The translations under genes and the position numbers were made by a program. 64,000 nt of DNA, from assembly GCA_040506705.1 (NCBI GenBank), contig JBEVWG010000055.1, positions 1 through 64,000 of the forward strand. Reading direction: 5' to 3'. Below the pieces are notes generated by a model that saw only the letters and a list, made by a program, of their open reading frames with translations, did no database searches and was not told the DNA's origin. Position 1 is the first letter of the stretch, and each line of letters starts with the position of its first letter. The stretch comes from Thiodiazotropha sp040506705 (GTDB taxonomy: Bacteria > Pseudomonadota > Gammaproteobacteria > Chromatiales > Chromatiaceae). This document shows, in pieces, positions 15,918-23,757 of this stretch.

Positions 15918-16036
15918 CGTCAATAGAGCGCATTATGGAATCTAGCATGGCCTGAATGCACAGTCATACAAGGGTGTTTTTGGGGACATATGAAGTCAAA
16001 ATCTCTATATAGCAGCCTCATTTTATAGGAGAGACG

Positions 16037-16546
16037 ATGAGCAGACTGATAGCCCTGACTTTGGTGGCTTTGCTGGCATTTTCAAGTAGTGCAGAGGAGG
16101 GACCAAAGATAACTACTCCGGCATATGATTCACCCAAGGTAGTCTATGACATCTTTCTGGATGAACCTGAAAAGATGTCGGCTGCACTCTATTGGATTAG
16201 ATCTCTAATGAATCCACTAACCGAATCGCCCTATGATATGGCGCCAGAGTTCATGGATATCAAAGTTGTTATTCACGGTACAGAGATAGTTACTCTGGTG
16301 AAGAAGAATTACAACAAGTATCGGGAGGTTGTAGAGCGAATGCGCTACTACGCTGAACTTGGTGTTGAATTCAAGGTATGCAATCTGGCAGCCAACGATT
16401 ATGGATACCATCTGAATGACTTCCAGGAGTTCGTTGAATTAGTCCCTTCTGCCTTTACTGAACTCGTACACTGGCAACAGCAAGGTTATGCGTTGATTGT
16501 GCCCCAGGTGCATATCAAACGCAGAAGTATGGAGGAGATTAGATAA
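16037..16546 (+). CDS. Secreted DsrE/DsrF-like family protein
   Basis: 169 residues with a signal peptide (SRLIALTLVALLAFSSSAEEG). The mature part follows the DsrE-like fold: KVVIHGTEIVTLVKKN, ELGVEFKVCNLAAND with the conserved cysteine, then VELVPSAFTELVHWQQQGYA and a final strand. Cytoplasmic DsrE and TusD relatives carry persulfide on this cysteine; exported homologues are found in sulfur oxidizers but their function is not established. Preceded by GGAGAGACG. Proximity to the sox genes suggests, but does not prove, a sulfur role. Confidence 0.82.
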   Translation: MSRLIALTLVALLAFSSSAEEGPKITTPAYDSPKVVYDIFLDEPEKMSAALYWIRSLMNPLTESPYDMAPEFMDIKVVIHGTEIVTLVKKNYNKYREVVERMRYYAELGVEFKVCNLAANDYGYHLNDFQEFVELVPSAFTELVHWQQQGYALIVPQVHIKRRSMEEIR

Positions 16547-16756
16547 GGAGGTTATCGCTGTTTCTTATGAATAGACGATCAGCAGAAATAGTTATCACTA
16601 TTGGGTATAGGAAATCGACCTGTTTTGGCTGCAAATTGTCGTTTATGAGTTGTTTAGAGGTTGCAAAACCGTCGCTGATAAAAAAGGCGTGGCGCGTCAC
16701 AACCTAATTCATTTAAAACAATTAATATACTGCTGTTTATATGAGCTCTAGTTTGT

Positions 16757-19411
16757 ATGTTGCGCCCCAATCTCGTCATTGCCCTGGCAATCGCTCTGTT
16801 GACTCTGATGATCTGGAACCTTCTAGGAGGCAGTTCCAATGAGCCCCCTTGGCCAAAGAAAATACAGGGTTTCTCATTTTCACCAGTCAGAGCTGATCAG
16901 GATCCGAGTCGGGGACGTTATCCAACTGAGGCACAAATTGAAGAAGATCTTCTACTGTTGTCTGAAAAGACTTATGCAGTAAGGAGTTATTCTGTCAGTG
17001 GTTCATATAGTGAAATTCCCAGGCTAGCTGAAAAACATGGTCTCAATGTGGCGCTTGGGGCCTGGATCGATGGGGATCCTGAAACAAACGCTTATGAAAT
17101 TGAAACACTGATCAGTTTAAGTCGCCAGTACCACAAAAATATTGTGCGGGTGTTGGTGGGCAATGAAGCGATCTACCGCGGTAATATATCAGTAGCTGAG
17201 GCAATCACCAATCTGGACAATGTCAATAGCAAGGTATGGGCCCCCGTCAGTATTGCCGAACCCTGGCATATTTGGTTGGAACACCCTGAACTGGCTGATC
17301 ACGTAGACTACATAGCGGCGCATATATTACCTTTCTGGGAAGGGCAGCACATTGATGATGCGGTTAATTTTACCGTAAATACTTATGACCGGTTGAAGCA
17401 GCAGTTTCCTGACAAACCGATCGTCATTGCAGAAGTTGGTTGGCCAAGTAACGGCAGACCAAGACGGGATGCCTCACCCTCTCATGCCAATCAGGCCAGC
17501 TTTCTCAGACGTTTCCTGAATGAGGCTGAAGCGCGTGAATACATCTACTATGTAATGGAAGCCTTCGATCAACCCTGGAAACAACGACAAGAGAGTGGGG
17601 TTGGTACCTATTGGGGCGTCTACGATGTTGAGCGAAATGCCAAGTTCACATTTATGGAAGCTGTGGTCAGTGTGCCTCATTGGCGAGAACTTGCAGCAAT
17701 CTCGATTCTGTTCGGGGTCATTGCACTACTCTTCTTATTCCGAGACAGCGAAGGTTTAAGATCCAGTGGCAGGGGGTTTCTGGCTCTGGTTGCCTATAGT
17801 GCGGCAACAGGCTCTGTTTGGATGTTCTATGACTATACCCGGCAATACATGACACTCAGTGCAGTGGTGGTGGGCGTGGTGTTATTTATCGGCATGCTTG
17901 GTGTGTTGGTTGTGCTGTTCGCAGAAGCTCATGAGTGGGCTGAATCATTGTGGATGAAGCAATGGCGGAGGCAACCCAAACACTCAGTGGTGAGTGACGC
18001 TGAACTGCCGATGGTTTCAATTCATGTGCCTGCCTACAATGAACCACCATCAATGCTAATTGAGACTCTGGATGCATTGTCTCGTTTGGATTATCCAAAT
18101 TACGAAGTGTTGGTTATTGATAACAACACTCAAGACCCGGAGGTATGGAAGCCTGTTGAGGCTCACTGTACTAAATTGGGTAACTCCTTTCGTTTCTTTC
18201 ATCGCTCACCTTTGGCGGGGTTCAAAGCTGGTGCATTAAATTTCACCTTACAGGAGACCGATACTGATGCTGAAGTGATTGCTGTAATCGATAGTGACTA
18301 TCAAGTCGATAGCAACTGGTTACGGGATCTTGTGCCTCAATTCAAATCTTCTGAAATAGCCATCGTGCAGTCACCACAAGACTACAGGGATGGCAGCGAA
18401 AACTGTTTTAAAGCGATGTGTTTTGCTGAATATCGCGGCTTCTTTCATATCGGCATGATTACACGCAATGAGCGCAATGCAATTATTCAGCATGGCACCA
18501 TGACGATGGTAAGACGTGAGGTTCTCGATAAGATTGGAGGTTGGGGTGAGTGGTGTATCACCGAGGATGCCGATCTGGGGCTGAGGGTTTTTGAACATGG
18601 CCAAGAGGCAGTTTATATACCTAGAAGCTATGGACGAGGTTTAATGCCTGACACTTTTCTCGACTTCAAAAAGCAACGCTTTCGTTGGGCATATGGGGCA
18701 GTGCAGATCATCAAACACCATTTAGGGATGTTATTTGCCGCTCGAACCAGCCAACTATCTGCTGGACAGCGATACCATTTTATTGCTGGCTGGTTACCCT
18801 GGTTTGCTGACAGCTTTAATCTCTTTTTTAATATGGCAGCGATTACCTGGTCAGCTTCAATGTTGATATGGCCGCAACATTTCACCGCGCCTCTCCCGCT
18901 GTTTGCTGTACTGCCTATGACTCTTTTCGGGTTTAAGCTACTGAAGATGTTCTTTCTCTACAGGCGGCGGGTCGAGGCTACTGTACGTCAAAGTATTGCC
19001 GCAGCTCTGGCTGGATTGGCCTTGTCCCATACCATTGCATTAGCCATGATCCAGGGGATTTTTACCAGTGGATTACCATTTTTTCGAACGCCAAAGCGGG
19101 CAGGAAAATCTGGTCTGTTGCGTGCGTTGCAGGATGCTCGTGAAGAGGCACTGTTTTTTATTGCCTTGACACTCTCAGCTGGCATAATCAGTTGGCAACA
19201 AGGTGTTGAATCACCAGATGCTCATATTTGGTCGATTGTTCTTTTGTTACAATCAATACCATATGCAGCGTCACTATTGGTCTCCATAATCAGTGCATTT
19301 CCTGGGTTACCAGCAAAGATTGTGGGGCCTATGGGCGAGATGGCCACCCCATTTGATGACGCTAGTTCTACTATTCAGAGTCAGTCACTGCATGAGCGTG
19401 TCGATAAATAA
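16757..19411 (+). CDS. ndvB: GH17-GT2 beta-glucan synthase (NdvB-like)
   Basis: 884 residues. After an N-terminal membrane anchor (about 5-25) comes a glycoside hydrolase family 17 domain (30-310): GNEAIYR has the acid/base Glu and IAEVGWPSNG the nucleophile Glu. Two membrane segments (about 320-390) lead to a family 2 glycosyltransferase with MVSIHVPAYNEPP, VIDSDYQVD, CITEDADLGLR and KQRFRWAYG (the QxxRW processive motif), then four or more membrane segments. Pseudomonas aeruginosa NdvB has this architecture and makes beta-1,3-linked glucans tied to biofilm antibiotic tolerance. The outer domain probably trims or transfers the glucan. The 3' end overlaps the convergent gene by 41 bp. Confidence 0.86.
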   Translation: MLRPNLVIALAIALLTLMIWNLLGGSSNEPPWPKKIQGFSFSPVRADQDPSRGRYPTEAQIEEDLLLLSEKTYAVRSYSVSGSYSEIPRLAEKHGLNVALGAWIDGDPETNAYEIETLISLSRQYHKNIVRVLVGNEAIYRGNISVAEAITNLDNVNSKVWAPVSIAEPWHIWLEHPELADHVDYIAAHILPFWEGQHIDDAVNFTVNTYDRLKQQFPDKPIVIAEVGWPSNGRPRRDASPSHANQASFLRRFLNEAEAREYIYYVMEAFDQPWKQRQESGVGTYWGVYDVERNAKFTFMEAVVSVPHWRELAAISILFGVIALLFLFRDSEGLRSSGRGFLALVAYSAATGSVWMFYDYTRQYMTLSAVVVGVVLFIGMLGVLVVLFAEAHEWAESLWMKQWRRQPKHSVVSDAELPMVSIHVPAYNEPPSMLIETLDALSRLDYPNYEVLVIDNNTQDPEVWKPVEAHCTKLGNSFRFFHRSPLAGFKAGALNFTLQETDTDAEVIAVIDSDYQVDSNWLRDLVPQFKSSEIAIVQSPQDYRDGSENCFKAMCFAEYRGFFHIGMITRNERNAIIQHGTMTMVRREVLDKIGGWGEWCITEDADLGLRVFEHGQEAVYIPRSYGRGLMPDTFLDFKKQRFRWAYGAVQIIKHHLGMLFAARTSQLSAGQRYHFIAGWLPWFADSFNLFFNMAAITWSASMLIWPQHFTAPLPLFAVLPMTLFGFKLLKMFFLYRRRVEATVRQSIAAALAGLALSHTIALAMIQGIFTSGLPFFRTPKRAGKSGLLRALQDAREEALFFIALTLSAGIISWQQGVESPDAHIWSIVLLLQSIPYAASLLVSIISAFPGLPAKIVGPMGEMATPFDDASSTIQSQSLHERVDK

Positions 19412-20288
19412 TCGACACTTCTTTTAACAGATTGAGCGGGCCGAAATTATCCAATTTCTCAAGAGCGCTCTGATCCGACACGAATAGTGACCCTACATAG
19501 CCCAATGCGTTGATCGAAATCTCTTGCCAGCACCCCCTTGAACGAGGTACCAGTAACATCCATTGTGTAGTCACCAGTAAGTTATATGGCGCTGACTGTA
19601 AAGCACCTTCTGCATCTGCTATGGCCTCAATGCTTACATGCATCAACATCTCCCGGTAGAGCTTATTACAGTAGGTTGCAGCCTGATCCGGATCATTAAA
19701 CAGGTTCTTGGGTAGATTGCACCAGGCATGATTAAATGGGAGTTGAGACAGCTGCTGTATTGCAGTGCAGTGATCGTTAACCCTTAAAATTGATGAGAAG
19801 GGATAGGGTCGGGTTCCACCATACAGAGGTAACGGAACCAGTTGCAGATGTTTGTGTTTTTGGCTGGCTCCGGCAGCTTCCCCGCCATTATAAAATCCAA
19901 GAGCAGGATATTCCGTTAAGCATCGGCATAGTGCATAAAAATCAGATTCAGAGAGCAATCTTTCCTGAGACTCAAATTTACGGGTTACGATCAGAAGATG
20001 ATGGTTCACCACATTAAATTTATTCAGTACTGCAATGTGGGTTGGAGATATATCGGAAACAGTTAATGATGGCTCCGGGGGTAAAAAAGGGTTGAACTCC
20101 GGGTGGGTCTTTTTCTGTTCTCTCTTTCGCTTTAGATTCTTTGCTATGCGGACAGTGAAATCGCAACCATCCTGGTCTATTTCCTGAGATAGGGTCTGAA
20201 TGGAGTGGAGAGCTCCACTTTCTATAGCTAGTTCAGTTTGATGAACGATTTTCTGCCACAGGGTTCCACTTATCAGCTCCAGTGTCAT
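19371..20288 (-). CDS. ATP adenylyltransferase / Ap4A phosphorylase-like protein
   Basis: 305 residues, cytoplasmic. The HIT-like motif QKHKHLQLVPLPL near residue 160 has the catalytic HxHxQ, and NPFLPPEPSLTV and FNVVNHHLLIVTRKFESQ match the substrate-binding part of Apa1/Apa2-type enzymes. These split diadenosine tetraphosphate with phosphate to ADP and ATP, controlling alarmone levels. The C-terminal part (YNLLVTTQWMLLVPRSRG..EISINALGYVGSLFV) is the second conserved domain. Convergent overlap of 41 bp with the glucan synthase gene means the two transcripts share antisense ends. Confidence 0.87.
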   Translation of the reverse strand: MTLELISGTLWQKIVHQTELAIESGALHSIQTLSQEIDQDGCDFTVRIAKNLKRKREQKKTHPEFNPFLPPEPSLTVSDISPTHIAVLNKFNVVNHHLLIVTRKFESQERLLSESDFYALCRCLTEYPALGFYNGGEAAGASQKHKHLQLVPLPLYGGTRPYPFSSILRVNDHCTAIQQLSQLPFNHAWCNLPKNLFNDPDQAATYCNKLYREMLMHVSIEAIADAEGALQSAPYNLLVTTQWMLLVPRSRGCWQEISINALGYVGSLFVSDQSALEKLDNFGPLNLLKEVSIIYRHAHAVTDSE

Positions 20289-20385
20289 ATCAGATTCCTG
20301 GTCACTTTGTTCAGAGGCGGTCTCGGAATGATTGCATCAGTAGCTGAATCTAATGAACCATGTTTTGCAATTGTTTAATCCAGGC

Positions 20386-21012
20386 TTATTGTTGGAGCAT
20401 CTTTTGATAGAGTTCAGGTAACAGGTTTGTCACGGTATCGACAATGGCCTGGGTTTGAGGATCGATTTCGATATTCACTCGGTCACCAATTTTACGTGTG
20501 CCAATGTTGGTTCGTTGTAAGGTTTCTGGGATCAGGTTGACCTCGAATTCATTTTCCTCGACATCACCTATAGTCAGGCTGATGCCATCGATACCAATAT
20601 AGCCTTTGGTGAAAATATATCGCTTCCATCTTTCGGGGAGTCTGAAGCGGATTTGATGGTTATTTTCAGAGACTCTGAGATTAACAACCTCTGCTGTGCA
20701 GAGGATATGTCCCGACATGGCGTGCCCACCTATCTCATCACCATAACCTGCAGCTCGCTCAAAATTGACGGCATCGCCGACCCTGAGTTCGCCCAGATTG
20801 GTGACATTCAGGGTCTCCTGCATGAGATCAAAATCGACTAATTCACCCTCTATTCGGGTTACTGTCAGGCAGCAGCCATTGTGGGCGATAGATGAACCCG
20901 TCTTTAATTGATCCAGGGTATCTTTTGGAAAACGGGCCCGATGGGTGCGGAAATTTTTCTTTTGCTCGATGGCAACAATCTCAGCAGTACCTTGTACGAT
21001 GCCGGTAAACAT
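20386..21012 (-). CDS. ribE: Riboflavin synthase (alpha chain)
   Basis: 208 residues. MFTGIVQGTAEI is the diagnostic N-terminus. Two lumazine-binding repeats are visible: GSSIAHNGCCLTVTRI..FDLMQETLNVTNLG and KGYIGIDGISLTIGDV..VNLIPETLQRTNIG. The enzyme dismutates two 6,7-dimethyl-8-ribityllumazine molecules to riboflavin. No other rib genes are adjacent and no FMN riboswitch was recognised upstream (21013-21112), so control is not evident. Confidence 0.96.
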   Translation of the reverse strand: MFTGIVQGTAEIVAIEQKKNFRTHRARFPKDTLDQLKTGSSIAHNGCCLTVTRIEGELVDFDLMQETLNVTNLGELRVGDAVNFERAAGYGDEIGGHAMSGHILCTAEVVNLRVSENNHQIRFRLPERWKRYIFTKGYIGIDGISLTIGDVEENEFEVNLIPETLQRTNIGTRKIGDRVNIEIDPQTQAIVDTVTNLLPELYQKMLQQ

Positions 21013-21112
21013 TAAAATTCTCCTCGACGGCTTTTCTGAATAACAACTATATTCAGAGGCTCCTTAACTTACCAGATTGTGGCTGTATATAGGGATATCA
21101 AACAGGCCCTAA

Positions 21113-22948
21113 TCAGTTAGTAGTACCCGGCTCCTGCCGTCCGTAGAGCGTACTGTAGAGCCCCTTATTCTCAATCAGCTCTTCGTGTCTTCCCTCTTCG
21201 ACAACCTGTCCATCTTCGAAGACCAGTACCCGATCTGCCTGCTTTACGGCACTTAACCTATGAGCGATGATGATTGTGGTGCGTCCATCCAGGAATGCTT
21301 GTAGTGCACTGTGCAGATTACCTTCAGTTGCGGTATCCAAGGCTGAAGTCGCTTCATCAAGAATAACCACACTGGGATCTGTCAGCACCATACGTGCAAT
21401 GGCCAGGCGTTGTCGTTGCCCTCCTGAGAGTCTGACACCAAAACGACCGACCAGGGTTTCCAAGCCATGTTCCATCTCAGCTACAGTGGTTTTAAGTTGT
21501 GCAATTTCCAGAGCCTGCCAAAGCTTCTCATCAGAAATCTCTCGTCCTAATGTGAGATTGATCCTGATACTGTCATTGAGCAGTGCCGGGTGTTGTAAGA
21601 CAGTAGCGACATGATCGCGCACCACATCCATGCCTATCTCTTGAACCGGTACCTCGTCAAAGAAAACTTTACCGGCTGTGACTGGATAGAGACCAAGGAT
21701 GATCTGCACCAATGTGGTTTTGCCGCCTCCGCTGGCGCCCACAAAAGCCACTTTTTCTCCTGCATTGACCACTAAATCAACTTTGTTCAAAACCGGTGGG
21801 CCATCACCATAGGAAAATTCCAAATCCTGAAGGCGCAGGCTGACAGTTTTTTTTCCGGAGAAAGGATTTTGATGGTGAGGATAAACTGGCTCCAGATCGA
21901 CCTTCATCATGTCATTGATCCGTCCCAGAGCAGCCTGAGCACCATTATAGGCATACTGTATGTTCAACACCTCCTGTACCGGCCCCATCATGAACCAGAG
22001 ATAGGCATAGACACCCAGCATTTCGCCAATAGTCAGGTCAGACCAGAGAACCATAAACATACTGACTCCGCGAAAAATATCGAAGCCAAATAGAAAAATC
22101 ATAAATGAGAGTCGATTGGCGGCATCGCTTTTCCAGGTGAATGCTGCGGAGTGTTCGCGGATATGGTCTGCCTTATCAATAATCCGACGAATATAGTGAC
22201 GTTCCCGATTGCTTGCCCTGATCTGTTGAATGGCATCCAGTGTCTCCTCAAGGGACTCCTGAAATGCCTGGAAGGCTGAGTTTTCACGCTTTTTGAGGTG
22301 TTTTACTTTTCGTCCAAAAAGTGTCGTGAAATAGATCACCAAGGGATTGAGAAAAAGAATGAACAGCGCCAAAGGCCAGTTTATCCACAGTAGTACCACA
22401 GCAGTACCGAGTATACTCAGTGCCGCCACTAAAAATTTACTGGTGGTGACACTGACAAAACTATCAACAGCTTCGAGGTCTGTCACCAGGTGGGAAGCTA
22501 CGGTTCCGCTGCCCATGGTTTCGTATGATGACATTGATATACGTTCGAGACGAAGCAGCAGATCCCTGCGAATATGAAAAATGACATCCTTGGCAATACG
22601 TGTGAACTGCCAGGTCTGCCAGACGCCGAATATCAGCGCCAGGACTCTTAATATCAAGGTGAAGACCAAAACCGCCATGATATAGAGGATGGGGCCGTGC
22701 CAACTCTCTGGAAAAAGAGCGTTCATTAACCCAATGGCCTTACCGGGTTGATTGAGGAGCACCTCGTCAACCAGAAGGGGTATCAGCAGAGGGACTGGGA
22801 CTGCTGCCATCGCGCCGAGAATTGCAATCAGATTGGCAGCTATGAGTTCACGTCGATGGTGAAACACCATCTGAATAAGTTCATTCCAGCGGTAGTTCGT
22901 TTCACGAATGGCTGGTTGAGTCTCTATCTCTCCGAGGTCAATACTCAT
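21113..22948 (-). CDS. ABC exporter, fused permease-ATPase (MsbA/multidrug type)
   Basis: 611 residues. A six-helix type I exporter domain (about 30-330) is followed by an ATPase with Walker A GASGGGKTT (near residue 402), the Q-loop, signature LSGGQRQRLAIAR, Walker B VVILDEATSALD and H-loop IIIAHRLSA. Such half-transporters dimerise to export lipids, lipid-linked sugars, peptides or drugs. Substrate cannot be read from sequence. Its start overlaps the stop of the upstream secreted-protein gene by 11 bp, suggesting one transcript. Confidence 0.92.
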   Translation of the reverse strand: MSIDLGEIETQPAIRETNYRWNELIQMVFHHRRELIAANLIAILGAMAAVPVPLLIPLLVDEVLLNQPGKAIGLMNALFPESWHGPILYIMAVLVFTLILRVLALIFGVWQTWQFTRIAKDVIFHIRRDLLLRLERISMSSYETMGSGTVASHLVTDLEAVDSFVSVTTSKFLVAALSILGTAVVLLWINWPLALFILFLNPLVIYFTTLFGRKVKHLKKRENSAFQAFQESLEETLDAIQQIRASNRERHYIRRIIDKADHIREHSAAFTWKSDAANRLSFMIFLFGFDIFRGVSMFMVLWSDLTIGEMLGVYAYLWFMMGPVQEVLNIQYAYNGAQAALGRINDMMKVDLEPVYPHHQNPFSGKKTVSLRLQDLEFSYGDGPPVLNKVDLVVNAGEKVAFVGASGGGKTTLVQIILGLYPVTAGKVFFDEVPVQEIGMDVVRDHVATVLQHPALLNDSIRINLTLGREISDEKLWQALEIAQLKTTVAEMEHGLETLVGRFGVRLSGGQRQRLAIARMVLTDPSVVILDEATSALDTATEGNLHSALQAFLDGRTTIIIAHRLSAVKQADRVLVFEDGQVVEEGRHEELIENKGLYSTLYGRQEPGTTN

Positions 22949-23414
22949 AACAGTGGAGTTTTGCCTTCATTCGTCGTAATGCTTCAATACGGTTTTGTGC
23001 ATCATTTACCCGGTCATTCTCATAGTATTCTGCTGCACCCGAATAACCAAGATAGGCCAGTGCGCCAGGCGCCCATACGGCACCAACAAATATTGAAGCA
23101 CCCGTATAGGGGTCTTCATAGAATCCAGGTTTGGCGCTATAGGTATCAGATTCAAGAGTGGCCAGTTGCTGATCCAGCTCTCTACAGCTGAGTTGTTCGT
23201 CCCCAGTCTGGAAGACTGGGCCGGTGGGTCGGGGATAGAATCTGCTCTCTTTATTGTCCTCGTTGATGTTTGAGCTTGAGGGTTCTGGTGAGTCACTCCT
23301 ACTCTGGTAGAGCGGATCAACCGGGCTTGGGTAAGTGCTGATCTCAGCAGAAATAGTATGACTGAAAAGCAACATTAGGGTGGTAACAGTAATTTTGGAT
23401 AGTGCTATTTGCAT
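22938..23414 (-). CDS. Secreted protein of unknown function
   Basis: 158 residues; I do not recognise a family. Signal peptide 1-23 (LSKITVTTLMLLFSHTISAE), then a low-complexity, Ser/Pro/Asp-rich stretch, a single helix CRELDQQLATLESD, a hydrophobic Gly/Ala-rich segment near residues 108-125 (SIFVGAVWAPGALAYLGY), and a basic helical C-terminus (RIEALRRMKAKLHCYEY). The two cysteines could form a disulfide. It precedes the ABC exporter with an 11-bp overlap, so it may be an accessory or a substrate of that transporter; this is inference from layout. Confidence 0.65.
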   Translation of the reverse strand: MQIALSKITVTTLMLLFSHTISAEISTYPSPVDPLYQSRSDSPEPSSSNINEDNKESRFYPRPTGPVFQTGDEQLSCRELDQQLATLESDTYSAKPGFYEDPYTGASIFVGAVWAPGALAYLGYSGAAEYYENDRVNDAQNRIEALRRMKAKLHCYEY

Positions 23415-23757
23415 GATGAACCAACTCCTGGATTCTTTAAATCAGTACAAAACAGGATCTGAAATTACTATAAAAACATGCATATTGTGCGCCAAATTTG
23501 GTTGTGGAGTCTAAAAAATTAGATTATTTCAGCTTCGAAGCAAGCTTATCCCTTTTGCTTTAAATTCAAATGAAATAGCTGCAAATGGCAGCCTGAATAT
23601 TTTTATACACCAGAAGGATAAGTGGCCTCTAAAAACATCAAACAACATAGGAGACTGCACTAGATCGATCCAAACGACTTGGCAGCATCATATCGACTGG
23701 CACGGGGCTTTAAAGTTCCACCCAGCAGCTATTATTAACCCGTGTGAGATTCAGAGG
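23415..23757. other. AT-rich intergenic region
   Basis: 343 bp between two minus-strand genes. No RNA gene, repeat or strong promoter was recognised. CACGGG and CCCGTG at 23701-23744 form a widely spaced inverted repeat near the 3' end of the REC-GGDEF-EAL gene and could be a weak transcription end signal. Confidence 0.4.

Noticed and set aside
23730..23745. Third copy of the dispersed palindrome (TATTAACCC)
   Set aside because: Only nine bases match; the bases after CCC diverge and no right arm is present.
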